Shown: positions 35,176-45,917, counted from the first letter of the stretch. The stretch is DNA of 64,000 bases from Chelydra serpentina (GCA_037349315.1 JBAIAC010000026.1:27309501-27373500); one strand, 5' to 3'. Numbers and translations: made by a program. The notes: generated by a model from the letters alone, not told the origin.

Positions 35176-37462
35176 TTCCAAGGTCCTTCACATACATAAG
35201 CATTCAGTCAGGAGACTGAGCATTTGCTGTAATAAACCAGGAATTGTCCCGATACCCATATTGGTCAGCAGTACGAATACACAAATCATAGCAATCCAAG
35301 GCCCTAATCCAAAACCCATTGAAGTTAATGAGAATCTTTGCTTGGTGGTCTTTATTTTTGGGAGAGTATTCACAAGTCTCTCTATTCATTTATTATTCGA
35401 TCAGCTCTGCTTTCTGACGTGTGGCTGGTCCTTGGCCACTGCTGTGGTGGATAAGCGTAAGAGAAGATTCTTCCTGTTGTGTCTGTTCTCTGTTGTAATT
35501 TCCAGATAAGAAGTTATTCCAATACTATCTGTCTTCCAGCAAGGTAAGCCATTAACTTGTAAGAGACTATTTGTTTTTGTACCTTGTTGAAATGGTCCTG
35601 ATTTCCCTAGCTTCGTTCCAAGCTGAAAACATGATGTGTACGGAATGATTTGTGTGTCTTTGAGAAAATAGCCTCTGTGGAACATAGAAACATAATATTG
35701 TTGAAGCAATTTGTTCTTATTTGGTAAAACTTTAAACCAACAGGGGATTGTTTATAATATCTGGAGATTGGTATTATGGATGTCAATATTGTATGTCAAG
35801 CGACATTTTGTTAATCTGTTTTTTAAAATGTTACCATAGACACTGAAACTGTATTGTGGCTTTACCAGTCATTGTTTTTTTTCTGCAGAAGGGCACCTCA
35901 TCAGCTGTTCTACCTGTAGATGACAAAGGTAGCTATAACGCCTCCTGGATTCTGAAATGGGATTCTAAGCAGGAGCAGAAATGCTACATCCTTTAAATGT
36001 GTTCAGCATCTGTTTCCTCTAGCATTGGCTCCAGACCTCAGACCAGTGCAGATTCCAGAAGTAAGGGGGAGTCATGGCCATGGATTCATTGTCATGCTCC
36101 ATTTGGAGTGCCCAGTGCTGCTACCAGTTTTATGACTCCCTTCCATGTTGCTCTCAATGAGTGTTGAGTACTAGGAATGCCTGCTCAGGCACATAATAGA
36201 AGAGGAGAAAGGGCTGCCTATGTGATCTTCTCTATGCATAGCTACACATGGGCAGACAGAGAATCACCTGGGCTGGAGACCCAGGGCTGATATCCTGGCC
36301 CCAGTGAAGTCAATGGCAAAACTATCCTTCAGTTCAATGAGGCTAGGATTTCACATCAGAAACATAAATGTGCTGAGCTGCTGTTGATTAATTTCACTCG
36401 CTTGTTTCATGCTTTTTTGCTTCATTAAACAATAATGTAACACATTCTGGGGTGGGAGGTGAGTTACCACAAAGTGCCAACTCCTCTCACAAAGCAGGGA
36501 AAGTCAGAGGTTCTGTTCAAGTGTATAACAAAGAGCCATGAAAATTGGTCACAGTTTCCAGAAATGCTCCTGGAAGCAATATGCAAAACGCCTTTGATAG
36601 TTCATCCATGCTTTTCAAGCCAACTTGGGCATGGGTAGAAGGGACAGGACAGACAGTTTAAATTTGAAATAGTCTTTGACTGTTAACCTCAAGCAGTTCT
36701 CCAAGCTCTGGTCTGTATTTTCACAAGGGAACATATTGGGTAGCCTAGTGAAATCCAGATGGTATGTTAACACTTTAAACATTGATTTTGGTATTGCAAC
36801 CTAACAAATGGGTGTGCTAAATATTACTGCAGTTTATTTGATTCCAGTGTGAGAGAGGTTAATAGCTGGTCATTTAATTACATAGAAGGGCTTTTATGTT
36901 TCCTGTTATTGATATCTGGTAACACAAAATATCAAGTATTAATTCTTCCTTTGCATCTGTCTGCCTAAATTCCTCCTACACTTTCGGTTGGATATGTTAC
37001 ATTTAAAATAATACTACAAATAAAAAAATCAATCATTGTGTATTGTTACTATGAATTATTGCAGTAAGGTGCCAACTGAAATGAAAATGCATTTTAGTGG
37101 TATATGGAGTAAAAAAAATCAAGTTTTAAAGTATATTTGAAAACCTAATTATTAATTTTATAGGCAACTATAAAGAATAAAAAATTTTCCATTTGAAGTT
37201 TTCACTTTATGAAATTATGTATTTAAATAGCATATAGACTAGCATATTTCATGTACTTTTTTTCTTGTCAATATTTAGCAGCTAAGTATTTGTGTACTAA
37301 TCAAAAACCAGAGTTTCAATAATTCTCTCTATAGCATATGGTGTATAGTTAGTGAAAGGTTCTTCTATTCCTTTCCCAAAGAATATCCATTCTGAAGATT
37401 TATCCACCACCACCATCTTATTTTCTTATTTTGTTCACAGCAAGTAGAAGGCTGCTGGTTAC
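35176..37462. other. Non-coding sequence; palindromic fragment at 36286-36355
   Basis: 36286-36355 reads GGGCTGATATCCTGGCCCCA, GTGAAGTCAATGGC and, inverted, TCAATGAGGCTAGGATTTCA: a small palindromic repeat. The rest is AT-rich and unrecognised. Confidence 0.45.
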
Positions 37463-37474
37463 TATCATTGCTAT
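37463..37474. repeat. Target site duplication, left copy (TATCATTGCTAT)
   Basis: Perfect 12-bp duplication. The right copy is at 37747-37758. Confidence 0.93.
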
Positions 37475-37746
37475 AGGTTTCAGAGTGGTAGCCGTGTTAG
37501 TCTGTATCAGCAAAAACAATGAGGAGTCCTTGTGACACCTTAGAGACTAACAAATTTATCCCACTGTTAATTGAATTGTCTCGTTAGACTGACCTCACAC
37601 TTGGTAAGGCAACGCCCATCTTTTCATGTATTTATACCTGCTCCTGTATTTTCCACTCCATGCATCTGATGAAGTGGGTTCTAGCCCACAAAAGCTTGTG
37701 CCCAAATAAATGTGTTAATCTCTAAGGTGCCACAAGGAGTCCTCAT
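37475..37746 (+). mobile_element. Penelope-like element, inverted-arm form, with 12-bp TSD
   Basis: The left arm (37475-37557) is the complement of the family tail, TTTCAGAGTGGTAGCCGTGT...GACTAACAAATTT. The right arm is in forward sense and ends GGTGCCACAAGGAGTCCTCATT. About 40 bp at the ends are mutually inverted. Partial inverted duplication of this sort is common in Penelope insertions. The perfect 12-bp duplication shows one complete retrotransposition event. No coding region is present. Confidence 0.82.
37662..37703 (+). ncRNA. Hammerhead-ribozyme-like motif (copy 2, best core)
   Basis: GCAT then CTGATGA (37666-37672, an exact hammerhead core), one extra A, stem II GTGGG (37674-37678) perfectly paired with CCCAC (37685-37689), then AAAA (consensus GAAA), GC-TTGT-GC and CC. 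Relative to a working ribozyme it has two core lesions, G12 to A and the U before the cleavage site to C. The extra A between core and stem II is shared by the copies, so it belongs to the family. Confidence 0.55.
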
Positions 37747-37758
37747 TATCATTGCTAT
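37747..37758. repeat. Target site duplication, right copy (TATCATTGCTAT)
   Basis: Identical to 37463-37474. Confidence 0.93.
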
Positions 37759-38190
37759 GTTCAACATAATTAGCAGCAATGGAACTCAAATCACAAGCTC
37801 TCTAAAGAAGCAGCAGAAGTTATATAATATGTTATCTCCCATCTGAGTGTCAGATCTGAATATTATTTTTTTTCAGACTGGAAGGACACTAGACACCCCA
37901 AACAGTTTTAGTGCTATAAAGGGATTTTCAAACAGTTTAGATGCAAAATTGCTTGCATTTGGTGCTCAATTTCTACTTTGGACCACTATTTCACATGAAG
38001 GTGTTAACTACTTTTATGCGTACAATTACCTCTCATTATCATGCTATGTTAAGTGCATGTAAGTTATATATGTAAAACCCATACCTTTTGCATATGCAAT
38101 TGCATAACCTGTGTGTAAGACAATATTGCTCCACAAGCAATAATGCATAAACTACATTTGAATTATTCTATTACCTTTGCAGATAATTTA

Positions 38191-38270
38191 AGGCCAGATT
38201 CCCAGGTGGTGTCAGCTAGTAGAGCTCCATGAAAAATAGTAAAGCTATGCCAATTTGCACCAGCTGGGGA
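38191..38270. repeat. Small palindromic repeat ('GCCAGATTC...CAGCTGGGGA' type)
   Basis: Left end GGCCAGATTCCCAGGTGGTG faces GCACCAGCTGGGGATTAG. The centre carries AGAGCTCCATG. A diverged relative of the other palindromic repeats. Confidence 0.45.
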
Positions 38271-38989
38271 TTAGTTGCTTTGTGGGAGCCCAAACTGATA
38301 CTGGAGGAACCTGCAGTCACAGTGGGTATTTCTCTAATTCAAGCACCTTCCAAACTGTGAGTATCACCATGCTGAAAGTGATTATTTTTAAGAATCATCT
38401 ACTGAAAGTAGTACTGCTGGAAGGACATTCTAGAGATAGCAGTAGAATGTCATTATGTCCAGAAGCAACAGATTCTTCAGTGAGAGGAAAGCTGGCAGTC
38501 CTCTGTTGTTAATACCCTAGTGGGAAATCTAGATATCTGGTGATAGGCAGTGAATTTTTGAAATTGGAGCCAGTCATGTGAAAATTTTTTGAAGATAATC
38601 CCTAATTAATTTGTAAAAGTGCCATTTATTATTTTTTTTAGTATGGTACATACTGACACAGATGCAGTAAACTGTGAATGGGATCTGTGTTATAAATGAC
38701 AGAAAATGTTTTTTAATAAGTTTCCAATTTTCTTTCTGTAGAGAAAATGGAATGCTAAGGGGAACTGTTGAACTTTAAGTGATCTTCTCTTGATATTTCT
38801 TTTTCTTTGTATTTTAAATAAAAAATTATATTTGTTTAAATGCCCAAAGGAAAACACAGTAGGCAAAATTTCAGAAATAAATAACTAAAGGTTTGGTAAC
38901 ATTCTACTACATAGCTTATTACTCAAAGAATGGTAGAGCCTGCTGGAGAATGTTATGATTTATGTTTCTACTCAGTGTTTGTGTTTAAA

Positions 38990-39330
38990 ACCAAACTGAC
39001 TTTTTTCTAGTAATTTGTTGCGACTAAAATGATCTCCATTTGATTGTTTAATTAGCGCCCCTTAATTCTGTCTGATAATGCTGTTCTACACAAAACATTT
39101 GCCTGGCTTCTTTCCCCCACCCCCCACTTTGCAACGTTTCTCATCAGTGTCCTTAATTGCCTAATGACATCACTAGTTCTTGCTGTTGTAGACTTTCACA
39201 CTTTCCTGTATGCAGCATGGCTCATAAAGCCTAATGAGAATAAGTTCATTAAATTAATCCTAATAATTAACAAACTTGCTGCCTGCTTCTCAGATGTCTA
39301 ATTTGTGACACAATCTTGGCAACCAGTTTT
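38990..39330. promoter_or_regulatory. Candidate conserved non-coding element (tentative)
   Basis: No repeat is recognised. The stretch is rich in homeodomain-like TAATTA/TTAATT cores (TTTAATTAGCGCCCCTTAAT, CTTAATTGCCTAATGACATC, AAATTAATCCTAATAATTAA) and contains no long open frame. This looks like a developmental enhancer, but the sequence alone cannot show conservation. Confidence 0.25.
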
Positions 39331-39874
39331 TACTGTGGAAGCAGGGATTGCATCCAAAAAGCCTCTTTAAGAGAAAAGGAAGATTCATCTTCATTAGAAT
39401 TTTGTCAAATTTATAATTCATTGCTGATATCTATTAACAGAGAGACACTTCTGCAGTAAAAAAGTTGACCAAAGAGGACAGAGTTCATGAAAGCAATTTT
39501 TCTTCCCACATATCTATCTCTAAAACACCTCTGGGGTTCAGAAAGCCTACAGAGGTTTGAGCTCAACTCCGTTTAAGCCTGAGGGCATGATGTATACACT
39601 TCATTGAGGAGCACATATATGGATTCGGAGCCTAATTCTGTAAGAATTCCTGTTCAAGGAGGAATTGCCAGATTTTCTAAATGCACTGTAAATTCTGAAA
39701 ATCCAGTCATAAAAGTTGAGTTGGTCTTGTGTTATGGTCCTAGGAGCTCTGACACTTAATATTTTAATAACTGATACCAATCTACAAAAGAAGTTGGAAG
39801 ACTTCTGAAAAGAAGGGATAAGAGGAGAACTGTAATACTAGCTCTCCCTGCTTCCCAGTTGTTAGATCTATTGG

Positions 39875-39978
39875 GCAAGATTCTGAACTTGCATGCATTA
39901 TATTTCCTCCAGTATAATTCCATTGACTTCAATGGAATTATTATGTATGTCAGTGTAACAGAGTGCAGAATCAGGGCC
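39875..39978. repeat. Small palindromic repeat centred on CCATTGACTTCAATGG
   Basis: The left part AAGATTCTGAACTTGC and the right part GAGTGCAGAATCAGGG are inverted. The centre reads AATTCCATTGACTTCAATGG. One of the clearest copies of this class. Confidence 0.6.
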
Positions 39979-40479
39979 CTTTTGTTTTTTATTATTGTTG
40001 AAGAAGTACTATCCCTTCAACTGTACTACTTAGGAAGAATTGATCTTTTTCAAAACAAAACCTTTCTCTGTCTCCCCTCCCCGCATTCCTAAGAGTGCAA
40101 TTAAAAAATTAAGCTCGAGTTTCTGAAATGGTCAAATGTTTCCACTCTGTTTTTAATTGGAACTGTAACCAAGAAGGGTTATCCTGTCATGAGAGAGTCT
40201 GTTATGGTATTTGTCTTCTGTCTAGAATGAGTGCCAGAATTCAGAAATGCCTGTTATAAAATTGCCGACCCACTTTTGCAGATTTGGGAGGTTTGGTAAA
40301 TTCTGATATGCTTTGGTTAAGTATCCAAACTTCCCACTGCTTATCTGAACTCAATCCAAAATCAGAACCTTTACAATTATTCCTATCACTGTTACTAAGG
40401 ACAACAGCAGAGAGCATGGTTGGTATTGCATTATTATTAATAGGCTCTCCTACTAATTATAATGTATGTGCTTATGTAA

Positions 40480-40690
40480 CCCACACACCTCCTGGGTGTT
40501 GTGCTCTGTCCCCCTTTAGTGACACTGAGACCACTTAGAGATTGAGTCTGCTACAGCCTTAGCTAAGAGCCAAGTGGCTTTTAACTTGTGCAATAGAGGC
40601 TCATACATTTAGCTCCAGAAGTCCCAGGTTCAATCCTGCCTGCTGTTACACTTAGAGGTTACAATTCGGACTGGGGCCCCTTTTGGCTAG
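40480..40690. repeat. Possible dispersed repeat with tRNA-like B box
   Basis: The segment CTCCTGGGTGTTGTGCTCTG and, farther on, AGTCCCAGGTTCAATCCTGC looks familiar as a turtle repeat. GGTTCAATCC resembles a pol III B box, but no A box is evident. I cannot assign a family. Confidence 0.3.
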
Positions 40691-40849
40691 TTATTGTACA
40701 AACATTTGAAAACAATCTCTACCTTGCCAGTCGGGATACAATCAAATATTTATCTACATGAAAAATGGCACTTTTTAAAGAACTACTACTAGATGAAGTG
40801 CCAAGTAAACCCATTGCCCCCTCAATTAACGATGACTGACTTTGTAGGC

Positions 40850-41150
40850 ATCTTGGTAGAGATGGATCTCATAGATGAGTTCAGAAATGTGTTCTATGCA
40901 GAAAGGTCAGTATGGTAGAAGACACAGAGCTGCTGGTATGAGAAGCTGACCAAGGCAGAAGGTGATGAAATAGGATATTGGAGTAAGCAAGTAGGGAGGG
41001 GCAGAGTTGTAAAGGGCTGTTGAGGTGATCAAAGCATAACAAGCAACTTGAACTTGATATGGTGACACAGGGAGTTCTTTGAGGGATTCAAACAGTACAG
41101 GGTGATGCAATGAGAATAGCTTGTACGGGCAGGTGGACCTTATAAATCTA
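40850..41150 (-). pseudogene. L2-group LINE reverse-transcriptase fragment (3' part)
   Basis: On the plus strand the text AAAGGGCTGTTGAGGTGATC, AACTTGAACTTGATATGG and GGGATTCAAACAGTACAGGG is the complement of the C-terminal reverse-transcriptase coding part of an L2/Rex-like LINE. It is heavily mutated. Compare the better preserved block at 42331-42870, which appears to carry the next stretch of the same consensus. Confidence 0.45.
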
Positions 41151-42330
41151 TATATTGTAAGCTGATCCCTTACGTAACTTTTCTCTGTTAAGATATAGAT
41201 TTCAGAAGAAAATCTGTTTGATAGCCCAGTTCCAAACTAGGAAGTTTACTGTAATTTCTTTGTTTGCAAAAGGGATAAGAAAGTGTCTGTTTTCCAGAAT
41301 GTCAGAGGAGAAAGTTGTGATGATTACTTTTATCATCAGTCAGAATTAATTTTTATTTTGCTGATGGATGAGTGTTTGACTGACTGGCTTTGAGGCGCTC
41401 GCAGTTTTTCTATTTTACATGGATGTCATAATTTTTTACCCCATAAACTGGTAACATCTTTTAGAGATATTTGCTCCAGTAAATACCATGCAGCTTCCTC
41501 AAAAGTGACCTTGGATCTATATTTTTGAAAATTTTGGGGGATCCCAGAACAGCTGTCTGTGCTATGCGAAATATTGAATTATTTTCTTTAAATTGCTGAT
41601 TTAAGTGGGGATTTTCCATGATGGTGCTTGCTAATGATGACTTATTTCAAACTTGATTGGACCAAGTTTAGTAGCTCAGAGGTAGACCTTGTATCTGCTT
41701 TATCTAAAGACCTTCAAGGAAGGTGGCACAAACAAAATTAATACATTAATAAGAATCAAGGGTAAAGCAGAGAAGTTTCATCTTTCAGGTTCATGAGCCA
41801 TCTGAGGAAAGACTGATATTACAGAATCTTCCCTTGTAGAAAGGAAGTCATGACATCAGCAAACAGGATGCTCCAGTCCTGAGCAGTATCCATTAAATCT
41901 GAGAAAAGTACCAGACTCAAATTCTAGACTTGAATTATTTTGGTGAAACTCTTCATTTGAGATTTATGACTAAACGGACAGTCTCCTTCTTAGATTCTTT
42001 CCTAGAATTTATAGGAGTGATTACATTTTTGGTACTAATTTGATGATAAAACTGCAGTATTGAGACTAACTTGTTTTTTTTTTAATTCTATCTTAATTTG
42101 ATTCTGATATGATAGTGTTTTATTTTAGCATTATTAGCTCTGGTGATATATTGTCATGATTTTATTTTAGCTGGTTTTCTATTTCATAAATTTTATTAAC
42201 TGATATTGAGTTACATTTCTCTCAATAAGCAATGCGGGTGTCTGAATCTTTGAAGGCTGGGGGGTGGATTACCATCCAGTCAACCTGAAAGCTTTACCTG
42301 TTTTCATTAAGTCAAGCATTCTATCGATGT
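41151..42330. other. Unassigned sequence between two L2 fragments
   Basis: The L2 fragments on either side seem to continue each other in the consensus, so this 1.2 kb could be a later insertion that split one L2 copy. I recognise no element in it, no termini and no target duplication. Alternatively the two fragments are independent. Confidence 0.3.
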
Positions 42331-42870
42331 GGTCAGAGGAACAGATGAGGAAGATGGTCTTTGCAGCTGTATATATGTGGACCTCAGGATGAGAGACTAG
42401 ATGAGTGTTTCACTGTCTAGACAGAAGTTTTCAGGGCTAAGAAGTGTTGTGGTAGATGAAAAGGCAGGATTTGGACACAAATCTGGATATGTGGCAAAAA
42501 TGACGGAGAAGTTAAAAACAACCCCCAAATTACAGGCCTGAGCAATGAGGATAATGGTGTTATCAGTAAAGATAGAGAATGAGGGGGAGTTTAAGAGAGA
42601 AGATCAGGGGTTGAGTTTTGACTGTTACCATAAGTTTGACCATACGTGGGTGAGATACCCACGACATGGCAGAGATACAGACTGAGATGGGGCAGACAGT
42701 AGGAGCCAGTTCAGAAATACTGTAAAAAGGTTCCACTCTGAGCTACAAGTGTAGAGATGGTAGTTAAAGCTCCTAAGTGACAGAGTGTAAAAAACGGTGA
42801 GGAGGGACCAAGGAGCCACCAAATCAGTTGCTGAAGTAGCAGTCATTGCAGCAGGAGGATGGAGTCCCCA
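42331..42870 (-). pseudogene. L2-group LINE reverse-transcriptase fragment
   Basis: Minus-strand translation near 42490-42580 reads FSIFTDNTIILIAQACNLGV, matching the 'DNT-x-I-L-P-V-T-Q-A-R-N-L-G-V' block at the end of the reverse-transcriptase domain in this LINE group. Other frames hold leucine- and histidine-rich pieces of the same domain. It is broken by stops and indels. The Penelope insertion lies just beyond it at 42918. Confidence 0.6.
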
Positions 42871-42904
42871 ACGAAAGCCAGTAAATCCATGGTGTTTCAA
42901 TGAC

Positions 42905-42917
42905 TGTTTTATCTTCA
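42905..42917. repeat. Target site duplication, left copy (TGTTTTATCTTCA)
   Basis: Perfect 13-bp duplication. The right copy is at 43123-43135. Confidence 0.95.
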
Positions 42918-43122
42918 AGAAGCGACAAAGGGTCCTGTGGCACTTTATAGACTAACAGAGGTATTGGAGCATAAGCTTTCGTGGGTGAATACCCACTTCT
43001 TCGGATGCAACTTTGGTATTCACCCACGAAAGCTTATGCTCCAATACCTCTGTTAGTCTATAAGGTGCCACAGGACCCGTTGTTGCTTCTACAAATCCAG
43101 ACTAACACGGCTACCCCTCTGA
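42918..43122. mobile_element. Penelope-like inverted insertion, 205 bp, with 13-bp TSD
   Basis: The first 76 bp (42918-42993) are the complement of 43015-43090 with only three mismatches. The right side adds the family tail CAGACTAACACGGCTACCCC. The arms carry the shared signature CACGAAAGCTTATGCTCC and TGTTAGTCTATAAGGTGCC. This subfamily is related to, but distinct from, the copies at 33998 and 37475. The exact 13-bp duplication shows that the inverted structure entered in one event and is fairly young. The overlapping frames near 42981-43202 are artefacts. Confidence 0.88.
42966..43008 (-). ncRNA. Hammerhead-ribozyme-like motif, core lost (copy 3)
   Basis: Minus-strand text is GCAT, CCGAAGA (consensus CUGAUGA, two core changes), A, stem II GTGGG/CCCAC, GAAA, GC-TTAT-GC, TC. 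Stem II, GAAA and the cleavage triplet are intact here, unlike copy 2, but the CUGAUGA core is not. The right arm lacks the CCGAAGA part altogether. Confidence 0.45.
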
Positions 43123-43135
43123 TGTTTTATCTTCA
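43123..43135. repeat. Target site duplication, right copy (TGTTTTATCTTCA)
   Basis: Identical to 42905-42917. Confidence 0.95.
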
Positions 43136-43214
43136 GTTAATCTATCCATTTTCAGTACTCATGATTCCCATCACCATAGTATCTGAGCCTCACAGTCCTT
43201 GACACATTTAGTCT

Positions 43215-43380
43215 CACAATACCTCTATGAAGCTGAGCAGTGCTATTATCCCCATTTTACAGATGGGAAACTTAGGCAGGTTAAGGGACCTGCCAAGGTC
43301 ACACAGGAAGTATGGTAAAACAGGGAAATAAATCCTAATCTCCCAAGTCCCAATTTAGTATCATAGACACTGTATTATCC
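43215..43380 (-). mobile_element. MIR-type SINE, reverse strand
   Basis: Reads TATTATCCCCATTTTACAGATGGG, split from the following AAACTTAGGCAGGTTAAGGG and CCAAGGTCACACAGGAAG. This is the complement of a MIR and is well preserved compared with the other copies here. Confidence 0.88.
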
Positions 43381-44523
43381 TTCCTCTCTTTTTTAAAAAT
43401 GGAAGTGAATGAAACAGGGTAATCAAATGCACCTGGCGAAAAATGAAATGGTAGTTTGTTGAAAAATATTTGACAATTGTTTCTACTGTTCGTGCTATGG
43501 CAATGCACATTGCACATGAATGGTCACAAAGATCAGTGCTATTATACACTGACATTATGTCTGCTGCACTAGCTATGTCATTTCCCCAACTTTGAGACTG
43601 TATCAGCATCATAAGTTCAAAAATCATCAGATCAAAGACACACTAGTCCATCTTACAGACGGTCAGTTTCTGAAATGGAAAAAAAAATGAGGGAAGAAAT
43701 TGCTGCTATGTGAGTGCAGTGGCTAAGAACAAAAAGCTATTGATGAGACACACAAGCAGTAGTTAATCAGATAGAGCTCCGAACAAAAAGTCTGGATTTT
43801 AACATCCTTGAACTTTTGGGAGTTTGAAATCTGGATTTAAAAAGTCTTTGAGTTTCTTGAGCTTGCTCTGGGTCTGTGGAAAACATGAAACTGAGGCTAA
43901 TTGGAGGGAGGACTCAGTGGACAAGCGGACAAAATACTTGTCGGAGAGACTATTATGAAAGCCAACCATTCTTTAATTAATAGAAGATTTACTGCCAAAT
44001 TGGATGGCAATTGCATTATAAATAGGTGTGGGTAAACAGTTAGACTAAAACACTGACTGCCACAAACGTCAACCCAAACATAACTTTTTTTAAGCTTTGA
44101 AAAAGTTTGGTGAATTTTTTTTGCTAAACTAAACTTCGGAACCTTCTGAGGGTAGCCCATGACAACTACTAACAAAAAGATGATATAAACTAGCTGCACT
44201 TCTTATAAAAGTCAAATGAGAAAACATCCTACAAGACAGTGGCAAGAACAATGTTTCTGGAAATATATTTGAGCCTAACTACCGAGCAAAGGAATAAAAA
44301 GAGATGGTGGTACTTCTAGAAGGAAACAGGTAGCTAGCATATGGATCAGTACACTGGGGATTTGGACACCTATATTAGATATCTCTGTGGTTAAATAGTG
44401 TTCTTAAAAATACCATGTTTTCAAATTTTACTTTTAGAAGATGCTGCTTCCATAATATAACAGGTATGTTAGAAGGGTACTTTAGATGCATCCACAGTTA
44501 AATAGCAGTAGTGGATATTTGAA
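43381..44523. other. Non-coding sequence with no recognised element
   Basis: Nothing recognised. Confidence 0.5.
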
Positions 44524-44612
44524 TATCACAGAAGCTTGAGATGGAAGAGGCAAATTTCATCATCCAGTGTAGCTCCCTATTGCATTTTCTATCATTTTGT
44601 CCAGTCTAGGAA
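44524..44612 (-). mobile_element. CR1 LINE 3' end, short fragment
   Basis: Reads TATCACAGAAGCTTGAGATG, GAAG, then CATCATCCAGTGTAGCTCCC and ATTTTGTCCAGTCTAGG. This is the complement of the CR1 3' UTR of another CR1 subfamily. Confidence 0.65.
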
Positions 44613-44820
44613 AGAAAATCTGGCAATAAAGAAGTTATACAATTAAGTAAAGATGTTACTGGTGCCCCGTGACAAGATTCAAGTACTGCAGAGTGACAGA
44701 GACCAAATGGTGTGTCTCAGAGCCAGCTGAGCATAATGGGTATAGGAGGGGGTCGGCGGAAGCTAAAATAGGGAAGCGTGGTGACCAATAACAGTGGAGT
44801 GGTGGTAGAAGGAGGCACTA

Positions 44821-44886
44821 TGTGTGAGACCTTTTGTGAGACCCTGTGTGAGACCTTTTGTGAACCCTGTGTGAGACCTTTTGTGG
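44821..44886. repeat. Short tandem repeat, about 2.8 units of 23-24 bp
   Basis: Unit TGTGTGAGACCTTTTGTGAG plus a few bases, three times with small indels (44821, 44845, 44868). A local duplication with no known function. Confidence 0.85.
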
Positions 44887-45199
44887 CTAATTTGCTGTCT
44901 CCCTACCCGCCCCCCATGCTAAGGGAACAGAAGAAACCACATGCACCATGTAGCTAGCTGTCCTATTCCCCTCAACACTTCTGTGAACCCTTTCCCCTTT
45001 CCTCCCTGCTCCTCTCAATGTACCCATGCTGAAGCAGCTGTTACATAGACCTATATAAACAAGCTTTGCAATAGTATGTGGTCTTGTAATTAAAGGCTGT
45101 GTTAGTGCCACACGCAAAGGAGCACAGCCAAGTTTTGCACCTGCTTACGTTGTCCACTATTCTATAATATTAGTTAAGGACCAGATTCTGCTATCCTTT

Positions 45200-45600
45200 C
45201 TCCCTTTGAATAGTACCCCACTCTGCAAATGGTACCACCCTCCTTCCCTCACAGCTGGAGAAAGGAGCCCCTGATCCAAGATTGGGGCCGGGGCCCCTCC
45301 TGCCCTCTGCAGGCATGGCCTGGGCCAGGTCTGAGCTGAAGTCGGTGCTCCCGCCCCACAGCTTCAGCTGGGGCTGTCCACCTCCTGCTCTCCCCCCATG
45401 GCTGTGGCAGGGTCTGGAGCCAGGGCTCTGTCCCCCTGTGGTGGAGGGGCTGGGGTGATCAGTCTCCATGATGGGGCTCCAGCTGTTATTCCTCTCCTCC
45501 CCGCCCCCCTGTTATTTTTAGTAAAAGTCTCAGACAGGTCATAGCTCATGTGACTTTTACTAAAAATAACCATGATAAATTCTTAACCTTGTTCATGGAT
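45200..45600. mobile_element. GC-rich non-autonomous DNA element with internal 19-bp hairpin (tentative)
   Basis: A GC-rich block (45220-45510) precedes a perfect 19-bp inverted repeat, GTTATTTTTAGTAAAAGTC at 45511-45529 and its complement at 45552-45570, with a 22-base loop. I recall similar text in turtle repeats of hAT type, but ends and duplication are not resolved here. The frames at 45191-45573 are artefacts of the GC-rich block. Confidence 0.45.
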
Positions 45601-45770
45601 AACTCAAGCTTTGCAGCTTGGGGATCCCTTGCTTATGCTTAGAAATGTTGCCCTCTCCAAATTCCAAGCCTCATAGTAATATGGATCCTTCTGGTCAGGG
45701 ATTTGTATTACCTTCCCTCAGAGTTCAAACTGTGATGGGATGATGGTTTGTGGGAGAAGCAATCAAAAAA

Positions 45771-45917
45771 CTCCCATTGGCCTGGGACGGCGAACCGTGG
45801 CCAGTGGGAGCCGCAATCGGCCAAACCTGCATATGTGGCAAGTAACCAAACCAGCCTGGCCTGCCGGGGGCTTACCCTGGTGGGTGGGCCACGTGCCAAA
45901 GGCTGTCAATCCCTCTG
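45771..45917 (+). mobile_element. Right half of the palindromic hAT MITE family
   Basis: Homologous to the 3' half of the element at 5507-5841, for example GGCCTGGGACGGCGAACCGTG, GGCCAGTGGGAGCCGCAATCG, CCTGGTGGG and the end CCAAAGGCTGTCAATCCCT, quoted in pieces. The left half is missing, so this is a truncated copy. Confidence 0.85.

Noticed and set aside
45191..45573. Overlapping proline/glycine-rich frames
   Set aside because: Products of the GC-rich part of a non-autonomous element.
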